Assembly: GCA_017451645.1 (NCBI GenBank)
Contig: JAFTNZ010000018.1
Location: forward strand, 186,001 to 250,000
Source: Bacteroidaceae bacterium
GTDB taxonomy: Bacteria; Bacteroidota; Bacteroidia; Bacteroidales; Bacteroidaceae
Length of the DNA: 64,000 nt
Direction of reading: 5' to 3'
The position numbers and the translations under genes were made by a program. Positions 16,416 through 24,737 of this stretch are shown here, in pieces. Below the pieces are notes generated by a model. The model made no database searches and was not told where the DNA came from. It saw only the letters and a program-made list of their open reading frames with translations. Within the stretch, counting starts at the first letter, position 1. Every line of letters begins with the position of its first letter.

Positions 16416-19292
16416 TCAGAACGGACGTCCTCCACGGAAGCCACCACCGAATCCGCCTCCGCGTCCGCCACGGAAGGCATTCTGTCCGTCCCCAAAGATG
16501 TTGAGCTTGTAGATGAAGTGCAGCATACAGTAGCTGTTGATGGCATTGTTCTCCGTATCGCGACGCATGGCAGCGTTGATGGTACGGCTGATATTGCTCT
16601 GCTCGTGCAGGATGTCGTAGAACTGCAGGGAGATGGAGCCGGCCCCGTTGAACAACGTCTGCGAAATCTGTGCATTCCAAATGAGTTCGTTGGTGTTCAT
16701 GCTCGACTCGCTGTATCCTCTGCGGCTGTTCATGTTCATGTCGGTAGAGAGCGACATTTTCCATGGGAAGGTCACGTTGGTGCTTCCACCGTAAGCAAAG
16801 GTATAGGTGTCGAGATTACGCTCAGGCTGCAGTTCGTTCTCCGCATGCTGGTAGCTGACGTTGCCGTTGAGCGACACTTCCAGCCCCCAACCGTTCTCCC
16901 AATCGTTGCGGAAGGTGCCACGCAGATTCTCACGAAGGTTGATGCTGCGTGTGGTGTTCTTCTCGCTGGGCATCTGGTTCTGGGCAAAGTACTGCACACT
17001 GTTGCTGTAGTCGGCATTGGTGAAAGTGCCGATGGTAAACTTCTTGTTGGTGAGTGCAGTATTGAATCCGAACATACCACCGGCACTCCAGTTACCGTTG
17101 ATATTTTCGGGACGGGTGATGCGTCCGCCGGTCTCGGTGTCGTAGGTCACCCGGCTGCTCACGCTGTTCTGTGTCAACTGTCCGCGCAACATGGCGAAGA
17201 TGCCACGCTGTTTCTCCACGATGTAGTTGCGATAGTGCGCATTCAGGTTGTGGTTGAACGAAGGCTTCAGACCCGGATTACCCATGGTGATGTTGAGCGG
17301 GTTGCTGTCGTCGGTGATGGGCAACAGATCCGTCATGCTGGGCTGGCTGCTGCGTCCGCGGTAGCGTACATCGAGCTGATGCTGCTTGGTCCAGCGGTAA
17401 CGGAAGCGCAGGTTGGGTGTGAAGTTGACCACGTTGCGTGTCACTGTGGTGTCGGTTCCCAGATACTTGTAGTTCATCTTGGTTCTTTGGGGCAGAACGG
17501 TGAACCCGACATTCAACTGGTATTTCTCCCGATTGACACGCAGCATCACCTGAGCCTCGTGCGTATAGTTGTAATATTCGGCAAACTTACTCTGGTCGGC
17601 ATCCAGATAGTCCAGGTAATTGTCCGGGATGACGGGGAATCCGCTTGTATAGTAGTCCGTCAGTTCGCTGAAGTCGTAGGTAGAGCGGTCGCTCTTATTG
17701 TAACTTTGCGAGAACTTGTAGCTGAACTGCAGATAGGTCTGCTTGAAGATGGGTTCGCTATAGGTCACCTGTGCACTGTAGTCCCAGTTCCGTCCGGGTG
17801 TAAGGTTGTAGCGGTTACGCGAATAGGTGGAGTCTTTCAGGAAATAGATGACGTCCGATGCCGATACGGATTCACTTTCGCTGTCGCTGTAACTGTACGT
17901 TCCACGGAAGGTGACGTTGCGTCCTTCGCTGTTGAGCCTGCGGTTTACCTGTACCGAACCGCTGGCATTCCAACTGTTGCTGTTGCTCTGCGATTTGCTG
18001 TGATTGGAGTTGACGAGCGCCGTGTCTCCCCAAAGGGCATTCGGACTCTGCAGAGTGCCGAGGTTTGCCAGCGGGTCGTTGGTGTAGTCGAAGGGGTCTT
18101 CGTTGAATGTGGCCGACTCGCTGCTTGACCAGTTGTCCGAAGTGTTGTAGGTGAACCTCGGACGGAAGATGATGTTGGTCATGGTGTCCGGCTCCCATTC
18201 CAGCCGGAAGTTGGCCTCGAAATTCTCCGAGCATCCCAAACTGGTGCTCCGGCTGTTGGAGAATGAGTTTCCACTCTGCAGGAAGGTCTCGCTGGCACTC
18301 TTGCTTCTGTTGTCTGAGTCGCGGTGACGATAGCGCACATCGCCTCCCAACTCGATTTTATCCTTTTCGAAGGCAAAGTTGAAGCCTGCATCCTTGTTGG
18401 CATTCAGCCCACTGCCACCGCCGCGGAATCCACCGCCACCACCGGGGAATCCGCGTCCGCCCACGTTGTTGGCATTGCCAAGGGCTGACATCTGGAGTCC
18501 TTCTCTGAAGTGGTTCAGCATACCCCGTGCGGCATAGCGGTCTTCCGTGCCGTAGCCCAAATCGACATTGCCGAACCATCCTTTATTCATATTCTTTTTT
18601 ACGGTGAGGTCGAGCACTGTCTCCTCCTCCCCATCATCGATGCCTGTGACACGGGCCAAATCGCTCTGACGGTCGTAAGCTTTCAGCTTCTCCACCATTT
18701 CTACAGGCACATTCTTCATGGCAGTCTCAGTGTCTCCACTGAAGAATTCTTTGCCGTTCATCATGATTTTCTTCACCTCCTTGCCGTTGATGGTGATTTT
18801 ACCGTTTTCATCCACTTCGGCACCAGGCAGTTTCTTCACCAGTTCCTCCAGCATGGAGCCTTCGGGCACGCGATAGGCTCCGGCATTATATACCACGGTA
18901 TCCTCCGACACCTGCACCTCAGCCAACTCAGCTGTGACGGTAGCCTGCTTCAACAACACGGCATCGGTAGCCAAGGCAATGGTGCCGACATCGACTGACG
19001 AAGCCAGCTTCAGGCTTTTCCACTCGGATACATAGCCGGTGTAAGAGACCTTCATCAGATAATTGCCCGCTGCTATAGCCGGCGACTGGAACTTACCCTC
19101 CATATCGCTGACACAGCCGACGACAAAAGCGGAGTCTTTCACTGTCAGCAACTGCACTGTGGCCTGTATGACCGGTTCGGCTGAAGCCTTATCCAACACC
19201 GTACCCGATACGGTGATGTCTTTCTTCTGTGCCAAAGCCAGCGCTGAAGCACACACACACATGAGAACAAAAGAAAATAGTTTCTTCATCAC
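16416..19292 (-). CDS. Outer-membrane beta-barrel family protein (OMP_b-brl_3 type)
   Basis: 958 residues with a signal peptide (LFSFVLMCVCASALALAQ). A carboxypeptidase-regulatory-like domain (SGTVLDKASAEPVIQATVQL) is followed by a plug-like segment (ITINGKEVKKIMMNGKEFF) and a long barrel. A glycine-rich stretch (GFPGGGGGFRGGGSG) sits near residue 275, and the C-terminus is again Gly/Arg-rich before a final Phe. This is the family of TonB-dependent-receptor-like proteins without a SusD partner; substrates are mostly unknown. Genes on both sides point to separate transcription: its own promoter at 19349 and a hairpin after its stop. I see no functional link to the pectin operon beyond proximity. 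Confidence 0.9.
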   Translation of the reverse strand: MMKKLFSFVLMCVCASALALAQKKDITVSGTVLDKASAEPVIQATVQLLTVKDSAFVVGCVSDMEGKFQSPAIAAGNYLMKVSYTGYVSEWKSLKLASSVDVGTIALATDAVLLKQATVTAELAEVQVSEDTVVYNAGAYRVPEGSMLEELVKKLPGAEVDENGKITINGKEVKKIMMNGKEFFSGDTETAMKNVPVEMVEKLKAYDRQSDLARVTGIDDGEEETVLDLTVKKNMNKGWFGNVDLGYGTEDRYAARGMLNHFREGLQMSALGNANNVGGRGFPGGGGGFRGGGSGLNANKDAGFNFAFEKDKIELGGDVRYRHRDSDNRSKSASETFLQSGNSFSNSRSTSLGCSENFEANFRLEWEPDTMTNIIFRPRFTYNTSDNWSSSESATFNEDPFDYTNDPLANLGTLQSPNALWGDTALVNSNHSKSQSNSNSWNASGSVQVNRRLNSEGRNVTFRGTYSYSDSESESVSASDVIYFLKDSTYSRNRYNLTPGRNWDYSAQVTYSEPIFKQTYLQFSYKFSQSYNKSDRSTYDFSELTDYYTSGFPVIPDNYLDYLDADQSKFAEYYNYTHEAQVMLRVNREKYQLNVGFTVLPQRTKMNYKYLGTDTTVTRNVVNFTPNLRFRYRWTKQHQLDVRYRGRSSQPSMTDLLPITDDSNPLNITMGNPGLKPSFNHNLNAHYRNYIVEKQRGIFAMLRGQLTQNSVSSRVTYDTETGGRITRPENINGNWSAGGMFGFNTALTNKKFTIGTFTNADYSNSVQYFAQNQMPSEKNTTRSINLRENLRGTFRNDWENGWGLEVSLNGNVSYQHAENELQPERNLDTYTFAYGGSTNVTFPWKMSLSTDMNMNSRRGYSESSMNTNELIWNAQISQTLFNGAGSISLQFYDILHEQSNISRTINAAMRRDTENNAINSYCMLHFIYKLNIFGDGQNAFRGGRGGGFGGGFRGGRPF

Positions 19293-19348
19293 TTGATTCT
19301 GTCCTTAAACTTTTATATTAAACTTTTATTGTCTTTTCCGAAAATTTA

Positions 19349-19356
19349 CAAACCTA
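19349..19356 (-). promoter_or_regulatory. Promoter -7 box for the outer-membrane barrel gene
   Basis: TAGGTTTG on the minus strand matches TAnnTTTG, 57 bases ahead of the start codon at 19292. No convincing -33 TTTG was found at the right distance. Confidence 0.45.
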
Positions 19357-19490
19357 TGACTCTGCTTGTTCCATAAGGTTTAATGCTTCATCTAAAAACT
19401 TTTAATCCGGACGGCGGCGAAAGGCTTATAGGAGGGTGTGTCAAAAAGTCAATTGTCCCACAACATTCCTTCATCAATGGCTGAAAAACC

Positions 19491-19574
19491 ATAATCTGAA
19501 TCACGGATTATATAATCTGAGCTTTGGATTATATAATCTGAATCACGGAATATATAATCTGAATCACGGATTAT
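19491..19574. repeat. Four tandem 21-base units, each an inverted repeat
   Basis: Units at 19491-19511, 19512-19532, 19533-19553 and 19554-19574. Units 1 and 4 are identical, unit 3 has one change, and unit 2 differs in its middle (GCTTT in place of ATCAC). Each starts ATAATC and ends GATTAT (GAATAT in unit 3), so each is a small dyad. The array lies in a 476-base gap without a gene, upstream of the barrel-protein promoter. Confidence 0.9.
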
Positions 19575-19689
19575 ACTTTCCGACGCAGCATTTTATCTAT
19601 TCATCCCTGTAAAAAAAGAGATTGGAGGCCGAAATCCATTTTTCAGATATTGGTATCCGGTAGAACTACTACCAATAATAACAAAAAAA

Positions 19690-19716
19690 CTGCACCGGGA
19701 GTTGTTCCCGGTGCAG
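19690..19716 (-). terminator. Terminator of the long tsaB-to-inositol-synthase gene run
   Basis: A perfect 11-base stem (CTGCACCGGGA with TCCCGGTGCAG) is followed on the minus strand by seven T residues. It is 52 bases after the inositol-phosphate synthase stop codon. Confidence 0.9.
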
Positions 19717-19768
19717 CCCTCTGACTTTCCGCAAGAAAAGTCCAAAATATGAAAAACATCTCTTCCCA

Positions 19769-21076
19769 TTAATCAATCTCCTCGTCGGCTTCGTAGCCTC
19801 CCATCTCGCGGATGGCATTCTTCAGCATAGTGTATTGCTGGAAGAGGTGGTTCACAGGAACCTCGTCCGTACGATAGTCGTGCATGGGCGACTTGAGATA
19901 GAAGCTGAGGAAGCGCTGGATGCCATAGCGTCCGGCACGGGCCGCCAAATCGGAGAGCAGACAGAGGTCGAGCAAGAGCGGAGCAGCCAATATGGAGTCG
20001 CGGCAGAGAAAGTTGATTTTAATCTGCATGGGGTAGCCCATCCATCCGAAGATGTCGATGTTGTCCCATCCCTCCTTGTCGTCGTTGCGGGGCGGATAGT
20101 AGTTGATACGCACCTTGTGATAGTAGTTCGGATAGAGGTCGGGCTGCTCTTCCGGCACGAGGATAGACTCCAATGTAGAGAGTTTGGACACTTCCTTGGT
20201 GCGGAAGTTGGCCGGCTCGTCGAGCACCAATCCGTCGCGATTGCCCAGGATGTTGGTAGAGAACCATCCGTTCAAGCCGAGACAGCGTGTGCCGATGATG
20301 GGGGCAAAGCCCGACTTCACCAATGTCTGTCCGGTCTTGAAGTCCTTTCCGGCAATGGGCATACGGGTCTTCTCGGCCAATTCCCACATGGCAGGAATGT
20401 CAACGGTGGTATTGGGAGCACCCATGATGAAGGGAGCACCCTCGGCCAGCGCAGCATAAGCATAGCACATGGAGGGGGCAATGTGTTCCGTATCATTGTC
20501 CTTCATGGCCTGTTCGAGTGCAGCCAACGAGCCGTGCACCGGCTCATAGACGGGGACATAAATCTCAGTAGAGGCCGCCCATGCCACCACAATGCGCGAA
20601 CAGTTGTTGTCGGCCTTGAACTTGCGGATGTCCTCGCGCAGCGCCTCCACCATCTCCCAACGGGTCTTGCAATCCTTCACATTATCTCCATCGAGGCGCT
20701 TGGCAAAGTTCTTGTCGAAAGCGGCTTTCAGGGGGACAATCTTCTCCAATTCGTCCTTCACCGGATTGATGTCCTTCTCCTTGAGCACCTCGCAGTACAT
20801 GGCAGAGCGATAGGCATCGGCGGGATAGACATCCCATGCCCCGAAAACGATGTCGTCGAGCTTTGTCAGGGGGACAATGTCGGCATAGTGGAGATACTTC
20901 TTGTCGTCACCCTTGCCCACACGGATTTTGTCATACTGAGTCATTGAACCTACAGGCTTGGCCAAGCCTTTGCGTGCCATCAGCACACCGGTCATAAAAG
21001 TTGAAGTCACAGCACCCAGACCGACGACCATGATTCCCAATTTGCCGTCGGCAGGCTTAACATTCTGATTTTTCAT
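19769..21076 (-). CDS. ino1: Inositol-3-phosphate synthase
   Basis: 435 residues. The N-terminal Rossmann segment GIMVVGLGAVTSTFMTGVLM binds NAD. NCSRIVVAWAASTEIYVPV, GAPNTTVDIPAMWELAEK and DFKTGQTLVKSGFAPIIG are strongly conserved in the prokaryotic synthase family, which converts glucose 6-phosphate to myo-inositol 1(3)-phosphate. It is the last gene of a six-gene cluster encoding a nucleotidyltransferase, an ATP-grasp enzyme, a CDP-alcohol phosphotransferase, a flippase-like protein and a HAD phosphatase. From memory, the last four genes match the order of the inositol-lipid cluster described around BT_1523-BT_1526 in Bacteroides thetaiotaomicron. It probably supplies inositol phosphate for phosphatidylinositol and inositol sphingolipids. 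Confidence 0.95.
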   Translation of the reverse strand: MKNQNVKPADGKLGIMVVGLGAVTSTFMTGVLMARKGLAKPVGSMTQYDKIRVGKGDDKKYLHYADIVPLTKLDDIVFGAWDVYPADAYRSAMYCEVLKEKDINPVKDELEKIVPLKAAFDKNFAKRLDGDNVKDCKTRWEMVEALREDIRKFKADNNCSRIVVAWAASTEIYVPVYEPVHGSLAALEQAMKDNDTEHIAPSMCYAYAALAEGAPFIMGAPNTTVDIPAMWELAEKTRMPIAGKDFKTGQTLVKSGFAPIIGTRCLGLNGWFSTNILGNRDGLVLDEPANFRTKEVSKLSTLESILVPEEQPDLYPNYYHKVRINYYPPRNDDKEGWDNIDIFGWMGYPMQIKINFLCRDSILAAPLLLDLCLLSDLAARAGRYGIQRFLSFYLKSPMHDYRTDEVPVNHLFQQYTMLKNAIREMGGYEADEEID

Positions 21077-21113
21077 ACCTTATCAAAGTAATATCTTAAA
21101 CTATTATAATAGA

Positions 21114-21842
21114 TTATATTTCCAACCTTTCTATTGCAGCAGGCAATTCAGCCAAATCACCGATGACGACATCGGGCAATGTGATGTCCGCCTCGTCGTT
21201 TTCACTCCCCCACCCGATGCCTTTCAGCCACACCGTCCGGCAACCGACGGCATGCGCCGGTATCATGTCCTTCGAATAGGAGTCGCCTACCACTGCTATC
21301 TCATCCGGACGAAACCCCATGGCCTCTACCCCCAAACGATAGATGGCCGGATCGGGCTTGCGCACGCCCACAACAGCAGACTCTATCACAGCATTGAACA
21401 GACAAAGTAAGCCGAAATCTTTGAGGATTGCGTGAATATTCCCATAAAAGTTCGAAACAAGTACTAAATTGTATTTCATTTTTAACTTTTCGACTATTTC
21501 CAAAGCATTTCTGACCACCCGAGAGGCATAAGCATAGCCCCGTCCGGCAAGTGCATCGGCATACTTTTCCACCGGATAGTGCTGTGCATCGAGCAGCCCT
21601 TCGGCAACAAGCCAGGCCAACTGCAAACGGCTCTTGACCAACAGCACCTGACGGAAATCGTCGTCCGGCTGTACCAGCAGCTGGCGGGCCATGGTGCGCT
21701 CACCGTGTACATAGGCTTCGCGGAAATGAGACTTCTCCACAGGCAATCCCAACGCCTGATATTGCTCCCAAAGCACCTCGGCCCAATGGATGCCGTTGGT
21801 GTCGAGTGTGCCACCGTAATCAAATATGATACCTTTTAGCAT
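21114..21842 (-). CDS. HAD-superfamily phosphatase of the inositol cluster
   Basis: 242 residues when started at the ATG at 21842 (MLKGIIFDYGGTLD); a longer frame exists upstream but would overlap the preceding gene. HAD motifs are visible: D8-Y-G10-G-T12 (motif I), VLVSNF (motif II), VRKPDP with the motif III lysine, and VVGDSYSKDM (motif IV). Position +2 of motif I, normally the acid/base aspartate of phosphatases, is glycine. By context it would dephosphorylate phosphatidylinositol phosphate, as I recall for the equivalent gene in B. thetaiotaomicron. The start codon is partly built from a heptamer repeat array. Confidence 0.85.
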   Translation of the reverse strand: MLKGIIFDYGGTLDTNGIHWAEVLWEQYQALGLPVEKSHFREAYVHGERTMARQLLVQPDDDFRQVLLVKSRLQLAWLVAEGLLDAQHYPVEKYADALAGRGYAYASRVVRNALEIVEKLKMKYNLVLVSNFYGNIHAILKDFGLLCLFNAVIESAVVGVRKPDPAIYRLGVEAMGFRPDEIAVVGDSYSKDMIPAHAVGCRTVWLKGIGWGSENDEADITLPDVVIGDLAELPAAIERLEI

Positions 21843-21868
21843 GAGTTGTGAGTTGTGAGTTATGAGTT
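21841..21868. repeat. Four tandem heptamers (RTGAGTT) at a gene start
   Basis: Plus-strand units ATGAGTT, GTGAGTT, GTGAGTT, ATGAGTT run without gaps. They fill nearly all of the 29-base space between the flippase-like gene and the HAD gene and supply two bases of the HAD start codon. A related array lies at 24684-24737 in the opposite orientation. Confidence 0.9.
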
Positions 21869-21871
21869 GCT

Positions 21872-22855
21872 TTACTTTTCTTTCACTTTCATCAAAGCCA
21901 CCCCGATGACTATCCATATCAGCTCGCGCACGCGGGTGAGCAAGCCGGTATATACCCCGAAAGCACTGGGGATGGCAAGACCGCCCACGGCCAAAGCCAG
22001 TCCGCCTTCGCGTGCCCCCAACTGCATGGGAGAAAAGAAGAAGAGGTTGCTGAACAGGGAAGAGAAGGCCATAATGAGGATGCAGGCGGGAAAACTGACA
22101 TCGTCCGTCAGGATGTTCAGAATGAACCAGACCTCCAGACAACCGACAATGCGCGACAGGAACTCGACAAAGAAGGAGAGGTAGAAAGTACGCTTACGCT
22201 GGCTGTGCAGACAGGCTATCTGAGCATCGATGCGCTCCAACGTATCGTGCTGACGCTCGACAAAACCGATGGCCCACCGCTTGACAAACGGAACGTGGCA
22301 AAGCAACTTCAACGTGCGCAGGGCCATGCCATTCTTGTAGCCCTTCATGAAGAAATAGATGGCCAACAGACAAAAAGCCCCGACGACGGCAAGCAGCACT
22401 CCCATCTCCCAACTGACAGTGTAGAGGGCAATGTAGAGGAAGATGGAAAAAAACCAGAAGTTGATGTGGGTGAAGATGTGCATCATGGCATAGAGAATGA
22501 CACACGAGGTGGCACGGCTGGCTCCCAACACAGGAGTCAGCTCCATGATGCGGTACGGCTCGCCACCCATCAGCCCCATAGGGGTGGCATAGTTGAGGGC
22601 AAAGCCGGAAATGGTGAGCTTATAGACCCGCCAAAAGGAGACGGGACAGTCTTTACCATTGCGGATGATGAAGTACCACGACAGGGCATTGAGCAGATAA
22701 ATGACCGCCCACAAACCCACGATGGCCGGGAACCAACGTCCGGCACGGAGCAGATTGGCCCACAGTTCGGAGTAGTCCATATCAAAGGTACAGAGCATCA
22801 GCACAATGGCGGCAATACCGAACCACAGGAAGAAGTTTCGCCAATTCTTTTTCAT
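21872..22855 (-). CDS. Flippase-like membrane protein (LPG synthase TM family)
   Basis: 327 residues with about eight hydrophobic helices (for example FLWFGIAAIVLMLCTF and FPAIVGLWAVIYLLNALSWYF). The segments GFALNYATPMGLMGGEPYRI and SPMQLGAREGGLALAV match the lysylphosphatidylglycerol-synthase transmembrane/UPF0104 family. That family includes lipid flippases that lack the synthetase domain. It follows the CDP-alcohol phosphotransferase by 15 bases. It may move the inositol lipid or its precursor across the inner membrane; that is inference from family and position. Confidence 0.85.
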   Translation of the reverse strand: MKKNWRNFFLWFGIAAIVLMLCTFDMDYSELWANLLRAGRWFPAIVGLWAVIYLLNALSWYFIIRNGKDCPVSFWRVYKLTISGFALNYATPMGLMGGEPYRIMELTPVLGASRATSCVILYAMMHIFTHINFWFFSIFLYIALYTVSWEMGVLLAVVGAFCLLAIYFFMKGYKNGMALRTLKLLCHVPFVKRWAIGFVERQHDTLERIDAQIACLHSQRKRTFYLSFFVEFLSRIVGCLEVWFILNILTDDVSFPACILIMAFSSLFSNLFFFSPMQLGAREGGLALAVGGLAIPSAFGVYTGLLTRVRELIWIVIGVALMKVKEK

Positions 22856-22870
22856 CGTTCCGAATACATT

Positions 22871-23806
22871 TTAGACTCTTCCGCACAACTCACGGGTCAG
22901 TTGCCGGCACAAGCGCTCGTGGCGGGCACGCATATAGAAGAAAAGGAGATTCATCACCGTCACTTCAAACACGGGATAAATCCACGGCAAGTCTGTCAAC
23001 ACCGACACGTATAGTACAAGGGCCCGTGTGTTGAAAGTGAGGATGTTGGCATAAGTCATCAGAGGCAGACTGCCCGCACGGAACTTGTCGCGCAACGGTT
23101 GTGGAATCCGGCCATTGGGATACTTCTCCGATACGACCTCAAAGAAGCGTTGGAAGCGGGGAGTCATCTGCTCTTGGGATTCGGTGTAATTGCCGTAAAA
23201 ATAGAGAAAGAGCTTGTACCAGAGATTCCCCTTCCAAGGACGATTGTGGAAAAGGTGACGCTGCTGGCGCGAATTGTCCAACTCGCTCCCCTCTTTCCCC
23301 TTGAGGAAATAGAGATGGATGTTGCGATAATAGTCGGCCAAAGCACACTGCTTGCCATGACAGATAAAACCGGCAAAAGCACAGAGCAGCCATATCCAGA
23401 CACCCCACACGGGAGTAAGCCGCAAACAAATGAAAAAATAGATGGAGAAGAACCAGACATCGCCGGCAAATCCGTCAAGAATACGTCCCCAAATGGTCTT
23501 CTGCCCGGTCATACGGGCCAACTGGCCATCGGCACTGTCATAATGGTTGGCCCACACAAGCAGGAAAACACCGGCGAGATTCATCCGCCAGTCTTGAAAA
23601 TAGAAAAAATACCCGGCTGCTGCTCCCAACAGGATGGAAAGCACCGTCACCACATTGGGGTGCACATGAAGTTGCTTGAAGAACAGTGCCCAAGCATATC
23701 CGAACGGACGGTTGAACAGGATGTCAAAACGTTCTTCGGTGTCCTGAGACTTGTAGGTGGAGGCTATCCCTCCACGTTTTTTTTCTTGTGTCGTACTGTC
23801 TGTCAT
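22871..23806 (-). CDS. CDP-alcohol phosphotransferase, probable phosphatidylinositol-phosphate synthase
   Basis: 311 residues. The CDP-alcohol phosphotransferase motif starts at D90 (DSADGQLAR, giving D90, D93, G94, A97, R98), and G107 and D111 follow at the expected spacing. The final aspartate is D116 rather than the expected 115, where a glycine stands (DGFAGD). Several membrane helices follow. By neighbourhood with inositol-phosphate synthase it should join inositol 1-phosphate to CDP-diacylglycerol. The ATG overlaps the stop codon of the ATP-grasp gene by four bases, so translation is probably coupled. The one-residue shift in the last motif is odd and is reported below. Confidence 0.88.
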   Translation of the reverse strand: MTDSTTQEKKRGGIASTYKSQDTEERFDILFNRPFGYAWALFFKQLHVHPNVVTVLSILLGAAAGYFFYFQDWRMNLAGVFLLVWANHYDSADGQLARMTGQKTIWGRILDGFAGDVWFFSIYFFICLRLTPVWGVWIWLLCAFAGFICHGKQCALADYYRNIHLYFLKGKEGSELDNSRQQRHLFHNRPWKGNLWYKLFLYFYGNYTESQEQMTPRFQRFFEVVSEKYPNGRIPQPLRDKFRAGSLPLMTYANILTFNTRALVLYVSVLTDLPWIYPVFEVTVMNLLFFYMRARHERLCRQLTRELCGRV

Positions 23807-24669
23807 ACTTTACTCTTTACTGTATCTGACACCCACATACGCTCCAACACATAGCGGGCTATGGCCACACCGGCCTCTTCCCGACAAGGCGCAAAGCTGG
23901 GCCAATCATTAAAATCAATCAACTTGATGCCGCCATCAGCCATCACCACCGCATCGCCTCCATAAATGGGCACATCCAGCACACGGGCAGCATCATCGGC
24001 ACACCGTTTGAGGACGTTCACCTCGAACGGATAGCCTTTGGCCATGCCATTGATGGCCTCCAGACCAAACTTGCTATGCGAACCGGACGACGGATAAAAC
24101 CAATGGAAAAAAGAGGTATCCTGCACACCATAGAACTTGACGAGGTCGCCTTGCAGATGTTCGTTGACTACCGCTGTGGCAATGCCACGCCGACGAAAGC
24201 CGTCCAAAATGTCGCCGACCTGCACCGCCGTAGCTGCATAACTGACATCCTCCTTCACCATGGCATGAGCATCGCCACGCTTTACCCAACAAGGAAAGGT
24301 CAGGCAACTGCAATCTGCCCCGGCAGTAGAAAGTATCCAACTGGCAGGATGGGGAATCCCGTGCTGCAACAGACGCTCGGTCATGGGACGACGCACACAG
24401 TTCTCTACCCCACGAGGAGAATTGACGACCTCGATACCGGCCTCTTCCCACTGATGAAGTTTGGACAACGTATGGGCATCGCGGGCCATACCCACTACAA
24501 TGGTGGAGACATCGGGCATCGGCACCGACAGGAACTCCTGCTCGGAATATCTCTCAACCATGCAACCGGCAGCACCCAAACAGTCCATCACCTGATTGAA
24601 GATGGCAGCATCGTTGCCCACATGGTTGGGGGAATACCGTGCCCCCCGGCTGACTCCTATAACCTTCAT
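23803..24669 (-). CDS. ATP-grasp-like protein of the inositol cluster
   Basis: 288 residues from the ATG at 24669 (MKVIGVSRGARYSPNHVGND). A TTG 21 bases upstream could extend it, but the ATG with GGAGAAG just before it is preferred. Segments CWVKRGDAHAMVKEDVSY (nucleotide-binding lysine), TAVVNEHLQGDLVKFYGV and KLIDFNDWPSFAPCREEAG (metal-binding Asp/Asn) have the order and spacing of RimK-type ATP-grasp ligases. Such enzymes join a carboxylate to an amine or similar group through an acyl phosphate. The substrate is unknown; an aminoacyl or acyl decoration of the inositol lipid head group is one possibility. Confidence 0.75.
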   Translation of the reverse strand: MKVIGVSRGARYSPNHVGNDAAIFNQVMDCLGAAGCMVERYSEQEFLSVPMPDVSTIVVGMARDAHTLSKLHQWEEAGIEVVNSPRGVENCVRRPMTERLLQHGIPHPASWILSTAGADCSCLTFPCWVKRGDAHAMVKEDVSYAATAVQVGDILDGFRRRGIATAVVNEHLQGDLVKFYGVQDTSFFHWFYPSSGSHSKFGLEAINGMAKGYPFEVNVLKRCADDAARVLDVPIYGGDAVVMADGGIKLIDFNDWPSFAPCREEAGVAIARYVLERMWVSDTVKSKV

Positions 24670-24683
24670 TGTTTCTTCTCCCG

Positions 24684-24737
24684 TACTCAATACTCCACTT
24701 TCTACTCAAAACCCAGCACTCAAAACTCAGAACTCAA
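24684..24737. repeat. Heptamer tandem array at the end of the nucleotidyltransferase gene
   Basis: From 24703 to 24737 five gapless plus-strand heptamers read TACTCAA, AACCCAG, CACTCAA, AACTCAG, AACTCAA; degenerate units continue to 24684. Read on the minus strand the unit is TTGAGTT-like, the same heptamer as at 21841-21868 in the other orientation. The array encodes the last residues (FLSSEF) and stop codon of the nucleotidyltransferase. Confidence 0.8.

Noticed and set aside
16518..18128. 536-codon plus-strand open frame
   Set aside because: Antisense to the outer-membrane barrel gene; no family features.
19491..19574. CRISPR array
   Set aside because: The units are directly adjacent with no spacers, and no cas gene is present.
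21843..22142. Upstream extension of the HAD frame
   Set aside because: It overlaps the flippase-like gene in another frame and runs through the heptamer repeats; HAD motif I starts a few residues after the chosen ATG.
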